Of a DNA stretch of 18,796 bases, positions 14,434-18,796 are shown in pieces. Position 1 is the first letter of the stretch, and every line of letters starts with the position of its first letter. Under the pieces are notes generated by a model. It saw only the letters and a program-made list of their open reading frames with translations, was not told the origin of the DNA and did no database searches. This stretch comes from Candidatus Fermentithermobacillaceae bacterium UBA3951 (GTDB lineage Bacteria; Bacillota; Sulfobacillia; Fermentithermobacillales; Fermentithermobacillaceae): positions 1 to 18,796 of the forward strand of contig DGDN01000091.1 of the NCBI GenBank assembly GCA_002385465.1. Reading direction: 5' to 3'. A program made the translations under genes and the position numbers.

Positions 14434-15724
14434 AGCGACGGGCTCGGCCCTACTCATAGGCGTACCTGCGTATCTATGGGCATCGTGGTTGGGCCTTTCC
14501 CGTCACGTTCCGGCTTTCGGGTGGCAGACAGTCCTCGCGTCCTCACTGGCGATCCCCTTTGTCTTTCTGGTTTGGGCCGACCGCTCTTCCGGTTCAGAAG
14601 TCTTGCGGAAAGCCTACCTGGGGATCACCGGTTTATGCCTCTCTGCGGCGGCTCTCCCGTTTATCGTCAAGAGGTACGCCCCTTTGGCGCAAATCTACGG
14701 GCTTTTCACCGTCACACTGGCCGTCGTCTCCCTCATATGGCAGAGGGACAGGAGCCCATCGGCCTGGCAGCGGAAAGCCTTATGGGCGTTCGTAGTTGCC
14801 GCCGTACCCTCGATTGCGGGTGGCACACGGGCCGTCCCTCCCCACCCTTCGCTCCTTTTCTTATCGCTGCTCATGATCGCCGGGGTCACCCTGTGCCTCA
14901 CCGGTAACGATGAAGACGCCACAGGACACTACTCTGCCAGACGACTTGCGTCCATAGCGGCTCTCCTGTTCCTCCTTGGTTGGATTGCCCTCTCACTGGC
15001 CCCCGGTGCTTCTTCCGTAGCGTCTTTGGGGATTAGGGGCATCCTTGTGGCAATAAGAACGGTGATCCTTGAAGTCACGAAACCCCTAGGCTTCGTGATC
15101 GGCTGGCTCATAAATTTCCTGCTTGCGGCCATTCGAAAACGGGGACAGGAGACAGAGAGCCCCCTCAATCCCCTGCAACCCCCGGAACACCCGGAACTCG
15201 CAGAGGAACACGCGGTTTCGGAAGTTTGGGCCATCGTCGGATGGGTCTTGGTCGCCGTTTTCATAGCCCTTGCCTTGAGGGCAATATGGAGGCTTCTCGA
15301 AAAGTACGCCGCGAGGACAAGAGTCACGAAGGAAGACGAGTCCCGTTCCAGCGAGTACTCGGCATCCAGAGCGGCCCGGTGGGCGGTGGACAAGATAAGG
15401 GAACTGGGCGGACCCTTGGCATCTATGATATCCCGAAGGTTCAGGCGGAGGACGGAGGAGGACCCGCTGGTTGCAATGTACGACCGGTTCCTGACCTTGG
15501 CCGAAGCTTCCGGCCATGCCAGGGTTCCGTCCCAGACTCCGCTCGAGTTCTCGCGGTCGCTCGGCGAGAAAATGCCGGATGCGTCCTCGCACATTGAGAG
15601 AATAACCCGGATTTTCGTGAGCCGCTTCTACGCAAACCGCCCTGCTACTCCGGAAGAGCTGTCTTCGTTGCGGGAAAGCCTTGCCGCTTTCGAGTCGGCA
15701 GTTGCCAACGAAGGAGCCCGATGA
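14399..15724 (+). CDS. Multi-pass membrane protein with C-terminal DUF4129
   Basis: The 441-residue protein has about eight or nine hydrophobic helices in residues 15-300, then a cytoplasmic basic stretch. DUF4129 is at about 350-435, with VAMYDRFLTLAEASGHARVP, QTPLEFSRSL and RFYANRPATPEELSSL. In the related TgpA proteins a transglutaminase-like core lies between membrane helices and DUF4129; here there is no Cys-His-Asp core and too little room for one. It is therefore a core-less version of the third partner of the MoxR-DUF58 system. AGGAGG lies eight bases before the ATG, and the gene starts inside the DUF58 gene (35-bp overlap). It ends the operon. Enzymatic activity is not expected from what is visible. 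Confidence 0.85.
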   Translation: MQKASTYLPWSKATGSALLIGVPAYLWASWLGLSRHVPAFGWQTVLASSLAIPFVFLVWADRSSGSEVLRKAYLGITGLCLSAAALPFIVKRYAPLAQIYGLFTVTLAVVSLIWQRDRSPSAWQRKALWAFVVAAVPSIAGGTRAVPPHPSLLFLSLLMIAGVTLCLTGNDEDATGHYSARRLASIAALLFLLGWIALSLAPGASSVASLGIRGILVAIRTVILEVTKPLGFVIGWLINFLLAAIRKRGQETESPLNPLQPPEHPELAEEHAVSEVWAIVGWVLVAVFIALALRAIWRLLEKYAARTRVTKEDESRSSEYSASRAARWAVDKIRELGGPLASMISRRFRRRTEEDPLVAMYDRFLTLAEASGHARVPSQTPLEFSRSLGEKMPDASSHIERITRIFVSRFYANRPATPEELSSLRESLAAFESAVANEGAR

Positions 15725-15734
15725 ACGCGGTCCC

Positions 15735-15809
15735 TAACCGGACATAACCGGACATGAGCAGGCCATGAGCCGGGCATTAGCGGGGCATGAAGCCGGCACT
15801 AACCGGTCG
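15735..15809. repeat. Seven degenerate 10-12 bp tandem repeats (TAACCGGACA-like)
   Basis: The units are TAACCGGACA (15735), TAACCGGACA (15745), TGAGCAGGCCA (15755), TGAGCCGGGCA (15766), TTAGCGGGGCA (15777), TGAAGCCGGCAC (15788) and TAACCGGTCG (15800). Steps of 10, 10, 11, 11, 11 and 12 bp put the GG-CA cores close to one face of the helix. The array starts 10 bases after the DUF4129 stop and ends 25 bases before the ECF-type -35. It could bind a regulator cooperatively or be a decaying microsatellite. Confidence 0.6.
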
Positions 15810-15833
15810 TCTTCAGATTGGTCGTAGGTTGCA

Positions 15834-15858
15834 GGAACACTTTCTTGTATTCTCCGTC
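15834..15858 (+). promoter_or_regulatory. ECF sigma-type promoter of the phosphoesterase-propeller gene
   Basis: GGAAC (15834-15838) and CGTC (15855-15858) are separated by 16 bp, the classic ECF pattern (GGAAC-N16/17-CGTC). Transcription would start near 15865, about 32 bases before the ATG at 15897. No sigma-A promoter competes with it in the same gap. The ECF sigma factor coded at 3543-4133 is a candidate to read it, but this is inference. Confidence 0.55.
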
Positions 15859-15896
15859 GATCTTCTGTAGAAACCTTTCCCAACGGAGGACACATC

Positions 15897-18065
15897 ATGC
15901 CTACTTGCCAATACCCGCCAAGACGAGTCCAAAGGATGCTGGCGCTTTCATTCCTGGCGCTTGTCCTCATGCTGAGCAGCTTCTCTAAGCCTGCCCTATC
16001 TGCCGCCGAACCTTCCACTTACAGGTCACTGGGCGTTCTTCACGGCGGCGTCCGCTCCAGGTTTTCCTTTGTGTTCGCATCGGACAGTCATTTGGGGTAC
16101 GGCCCGGCCAACAGGAACACAGAACTGGCGTTTAAAGACATAGTAGCCCACGAAAAGGCGGTCGCCTTCGGACTCGTGGTTGGAGACATCACCGAAACGG
16201 GAACCCGGGAGGAGTACGAGTTATTCAAGAATCTCACTAATACGTTGCCCTTCCCCGTGATGGGCGCCATGGGCAACCATGAATCCAAGTGGCAAGACCC
16301 CCAGGGATCGCTCCTCGCCTCCGAGGTAGGCCCCCGCAATTACTCCTTCGACTACGGCTCGTGGCATTTCGTCGTCCTCGACTCAACCTACCCCGGCCAA
16401 ACGATAGGGACGCTTGAGCCCGAGACCCTGAAGTGGCTCGAATCAGACCTTAGGGCTCAGCCGAAGACAAAGCCCGTGGCGATATTCGCGCATCACCCGC
16501 TCCTCTATGAACCCTCGCGGTTCCAGGATTCGGACGACGTATTTGCAGGTCTCCTAGATAAGTTCCCCGTTAGGGCAGTGTTCTGCGCCCACGGCCACTC
16601 CTTCATTGCCTGGAAGGGACAGGGCAGGGACTTCCTAATGACGGGGGCCCTCATGGACGCGGCGTACACGGTCGTCGAAGTGAACGGACAGTCCCTCACG
16701 GCCTACTCGGTGAAGGTATCAGAAGAAGGCAGGGAACGGCAGAAAGTCCTGGACGTGCCCTCCCGTTACTGGAATACCAAGAAGGATCCAATGCTGAACC
16801 CCATTTCTTCTCTGTCTGTCTCCTGCGAGGCTGATGTCCTTGTGTGCGACCTGAACCTTACTGAAAAAGCCGAGGTAAGCGTCCAGATAAACGGCGGCGG
16901 GTACATCCCCTTCGGATCCTTAGAGAAGGGCAGCCACTCACTCACCCTGGATATTGCCGGGCAAGCAAAGGGCTTCCACCGGGTACGAGTTAAGGCCGTC
17001 ACGGCCAACGGGCCTTTCTACGCATGGCAAGAGTTCGGAAAGAGCCCGTATGATCTGGTAGAGTGGCGGCAGAACTTGGGGAGCGCCGTGGTCGGCGAAT
17101 TCCTCCCGAAAGGCACGAGACAGGTCATCTTTGGTACCCGCGACGGCAAGGTGAGGCTCCTCGACATAGAGACAGGGCAGCCTACCTGGGAATATGCAGC
17201 CGGCTCTCCTTGGGGCGGAGGAGTCATAGACGGAAACCGCCTCTATTTCGGTACCGCCAAAGGCGAAATCATCTGCCTTGATCTAGTCCGCGGGACGGGG
17301 ATCTGGCGTACAACCCTCGACCCGTCAGGTTTTTCATCTCCACCTGCGATTGCGGCCGTATCAGGGAGCCGGTCCCTGATCATTGGTTCTTCCTCGGGGA
17401 CCCTCTACAGCCTTAACTCGGTAACGGGCAAGAAGAACTGGGAGTACAAAGCAAACGGCGCCATAGTCTGCGCACCGAGGATATCGGACGGTCGCGCTGT
17501 ATTCGGGGCCTGGGACGGCTACCTGTACTGCGTGGACGTGGAGAGCGGGATGGGTCTTTGGTCCCACAAGATGGGCAGGCAGGTGTACTACGCGCCGTAC
17601 CTTTCACCCGCGGTCTATGACGGCAAGGTCTTCGCAACCACGCCCTACGACACTCACTCGGGAGGCGCTCTACTGGCAGCCTATGACCTTGGTTCGGGTG
17701 AGATCGTGTGGAGCACGAGGTGGCATTCCACTCTCCTTACGCCATCCATTTCGAAAGAGGGCGAACTCACCATACCGGGAGCCAACGGAAACATCTACGC
17801 CTTCTCTCCGGTAGACGGGACTCCCCTTTGGAGGATGGATGCAAGCAGCACACTGTTCTTGGCCTCGCCGGGGCCCGGACCTCAGTACGTCTCGGGTGGG
17901 TACAGGGGCGTCGTTACTTTCCTCACCCACGAGGCTCAGACGGACTTCAAGGTGAGCGACGCATCCCTTTTCGTCTCTCCCCTAATCGCCCGTCTCCCGT
18001 CGGGCATCAAGGTGCTCTTTGCCGATTCCAGGGGGAACCTCTCTCTGGTGAGATTTCCGGACTAG
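15897..18065 (+). CDS. Exported calcineurin-like metallophosphoesterase fused to a PQQ-like beta-propeller
   Basis: The 722-residue protein has a signal peptide (about 1-36, ending ALSAA), so it acts outside the membrane. The phosphoesterase domain (about 55-275) has the full dimetal set: ASDSH (D63, H65), VVGDITE (D97), MGNHES (N127, H128), AHHPLLY (H199, H200) and AHGHS (H232, H234). A beta-sandwich-like linker (about 300-380) follows. The propeller (about 395-722) has repeats of the type 'V.FGTRDGKVRLLDIETGQ..W', with W-containing blade ends near 430, 475, 520 and 560, as in PQQ/BamB-like folds. GGAGGA lies six bases before the ATG. It stands alone behind an ECF-type promoter. The propeller may bind a ligand or the envelope; the substrate is unknown. 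Confidence 0.9.
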   Translation: MPTCQYPPRRVQRMLALSFLALVLMLSSFSKPALSAAEPSTYRSLGVLHGGVRSRFSFVFASDSHLGYGPANRNTELAFKDIVAHEKAVAFGLVVGDITETGTREEYELFKNLTNTLPFPVMGAMGNHESKWQDPQGSLLASEVGPRNYSFDYGSWHFVVLDSTYPGQTIGTLEPETLKWLESDLRAQPKTKPVAIFAHHPLLYEPSRFQDSDDVFAGLLDKFPVRAVFCAHGHSFIAWKGQGRDFLMTGALMDAAYTVVEVNGQSLTAYSVKVSEEGRERQKVLDVPSRYWNTKKDPMLNPISSLSVSCEADVLVCDLNLTEKAEVSVQINGGGYIPFGSLEKGSHSLTLDIAGQAKGFHRVRVKAVTANGPFYAWQEFGKSPYDLVEWRQNLGSAVVGEFLPKGTRQVIFGTRDGKVRLLDIETGQPTWEYAAGSPWGGGVIDGNRLYFGTAKGEIICLDLVRGTGIWRTTLDPSGFSSPPAIAAVSGSRSLIIGSSSGTLYSLNSVTGKKNWEYKANGAIVCAPRISDGRAVFGAWDGYLYCVDVESGMGLWSHKMGRQVYYAPYLSPAVYDGKVFATTPYDTHSGGALLAAYDLGSGEIVWSTRWHSTLLTPSISKEGELTIPGANGNIYAFSPVDGTPLWRMDASSTLFLASPGPGPQYVSGGYRGVVTFLTHEAQTDFKVSDASLFVSPLIARLPSGIKVLFADSRGNLSLVRFPD

Positions 18066-18555
18066 CAAAGTCTCTCGGTGACCGTGCTATGGTGACGCTT
18101 GAGTAAGCAGAGGTGACCTCTGCCAGTTTGCCGTCAACGTAGCGCTCGGTGATCTCGACTCTCGGCACAACCACCGTAACCTCGTAAGGGAACGGGAGAT
18201 CGCTTGAGGACCTGAGGGTCATGGAGAGGCGACCCACGCTCACGGTCGCCTCGTCGAAAGTGGCGGGATGCCCTCTTCCGGCATGCCTGAGCCTGCTATC
18301 AAACCGTTCAGAACAGCCAACCCGCTCAAGGCCATCGGACCGTCCAAGGCTCCCGGACGGTCCATGGTCTTCCGGCCATCCAACACTACCGGCCCTTCCG
18401 GCTCCATGGCCCTTCCCCTTCCGGCCGGAACGACGGACGACTCTCGGTTCGAGCCCCATACGTATCTTGATCCAGTGTACTGCCCGGCCTATCCAGCCCA
18501 ACAAGACCACCGCACTTTCCGGGCTTACGGCCCGCTCTCTCCAGCATATCCGCAC
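18007..18555 (-). CDS. Possible hypothetical protein, convergent with the phosphoesterase gene
   Basis: A 182-codon minus-strand frame with a GTG start; an in-frame TAA lies 24 bases further upstream. I recognise no family. The N-terminal quarter has a hydrophobic stretch (AVVLLGWIGRAVHWI, 15-29), then a Gly/Arg-rich low-complexity part (about 40-95). A more protein-like segment follows (about 97-165, including VGRLSMTLRSSS, PYEVTVVVPRVEITERYVDG and KLAEVTSAYSSVTIA) with codon choice like that of the neighbours. A GAGGAG is 15 bases from the GTG, too far to be convincing. It overlaps the end of the phosphoesterase gene by 59 bp. A plus-strand frame over the same bases looks like a Pro/Arg/Ser-rich shadow. 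It may be a real small envelope protein, a remnant, or chance. Confidence 0.35.
   Translation of the reverse strand: MRICWRERAVSPESAVVLLGWIGRAVHWIKIRMGLEPRVVRRSGRKGKGHGAGRAGSVGWPEDHGPSGSLGRSDGLERVGCSERFDSRLRHAGRGHPATFDEATVSVGRLSMTLRSSSDLPFPYEVTVVVPRVEITERYVDGKLAEVTSAYSSVTIARSPRDFASPEISPERGSPWNRQRAP
18337..18363. other. Perfect 9-bp inverted repeat
   Basis: GGACCGTCC (18337-18345) and GGACGGTCC (18355-18363) are exact reverse complements around a 9-base loop, about 270 bases downstream of the phosphoesterase stop. There is no T-run on either side, so it is not a standard terminator. It lies in a stretch rich in CCGG and GGCC words inside the possible minus-strand gene, which may account for part of that gene's low complexity. 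Confidence 0.5.
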
Positions 18556-18623
18556 TGCTGGTTCTGTTCGCTCCTCATTTTATGTGAAGTACGTAGGCCC
18601 AGCTTCTTCTAGCTTTATCACAC

Positions 18624-18796
18624 GTCGGATAGGCCGAAGAAACCGGAAGGTCGTCTCGGATAGGTGGATGAAAGCAGCGTATCGTCTCGGACAGACCGAA
18701 GAAATCGAAGTGTAGTCTTCGGATAGTCCGACAAAACCGAAGTGTCGCCGCGCATAGACGGACAAAATCGAGGTGTCGCCCTGGATAGTCCGGTAA
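18624..18796. repeat. Degenerate 31-bp tandem repeat array running off the contig
   Basis: A GGATAG-type core recurs at 18627, 18658, 18689 (GGACAG), 18721, 18752 (GCATAG) and 18783: steps of 31, 31, 32, 31 and 31 bp. Five full units and one partial unit are visible. The shared unit reads roughly tcGGATAGnCCGA, then AGAAAnCGAAG, then TGTCGtc. The fourth copy contains the dyad TCGGA-TAG-TCCGA. The whole unit is conserved with no unique spacers. The period is not a multiple of three, so it is not a coding repeat. The array begins about 70 bases upstream of the possible minus-strand gene and continues past the end of the sequence. Confidence 0.8.

Noticed and set aside
18221..18715. Plus-strand 164-codon frame near the contig end
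   Set aside because: Dominated by Pro, Arg and Ser and runs into the tandem repeat array; no binding site or motif.
18624..18796. CRISPR array
   Set aside because: The units are contiguous and degenerate over their full 31 bp, with no unique spacers and no cas gene nearby.

Overview
The window looks like a chromosomal contig from a moderately GC-rich Bacillota (Firmicutes), probably an uncultured or thermophilic lineage. The grounds are strong AGGAGG-type ribosome binding sites, frequent TTG and GTG starts, sigma-A promoters of TTGACN-N17-TATAAT type, a Cheo-box-like LexA site, and Firmicutes-typical families (VanW/YoaR-like, YkvI, M42 peptidase, MoxR-DUF58-DUF4129). This is an inference from gene style; no rRNA or tRNA marker is present. 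The first 18 bases match a transposase sequencing adapter with one base missing, so base 1 is an assembly edge.

Layout. (1) 1-705: the 5' part of a minus-strand Y-family (ImuB-like) polymerase gene, with a clear sigma-A promoter and a LexA-like operator just downstream of its -10. (2) 853-1941: an M42 aminopeptidase on the plus strand, convergent with the next block. (3) 7728-2027, minus strand: a secreted or membrane-anchored protein with three FMN-binding domains, then a NarL-type response regulator and a GAF-PAS histidine kinase joined by gene overlaps, then an ECF sigma factor and a VanW/peptidoglycan-binding-like exported protein. (4) 7917-10571, plus strand: a putative HipA-like kinase-fold protein, a PHP-family metal-dependent hydrolase and a YkvI membrane protein in a close-packed run. 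(5) 10661-12099: diaminopimelate decarboxylase (lysA) with its own sigma-A promoter. (6) 12201-15724: an overlapping MoxR ATPase, DUF58 and DUF4129 membrane protein operon that lacks the usual transglutaminase core. (7) 15897-18065: an exported metallophosphoesterase joined to a PQQ-like beta-propeller, preceded by an ECF-type promoter (GGAAC-N16-CGTC). (8) 18066-18796: a possible minus-strand hypothetical gene and a degenerate 31-bp tandem repeat array that runs off the contig end.

The most interesting material is the flavoprotein/two-component operon, which suggests coupling between extracytoplasmic electron transfer and a cytoplasmic NarL-type regulator. Next is the ECF-type promoter upstream of the phosphoesterase-propeller gene in a window that also encodes an ECF sigma factor. 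Third is a recurring habit of short degenerate repeats in intergenic DNA, often at 10-11 or 31 bp spacing (795-831, 3429-3518, 12102-12181, 15735-15809, 18624-18796).
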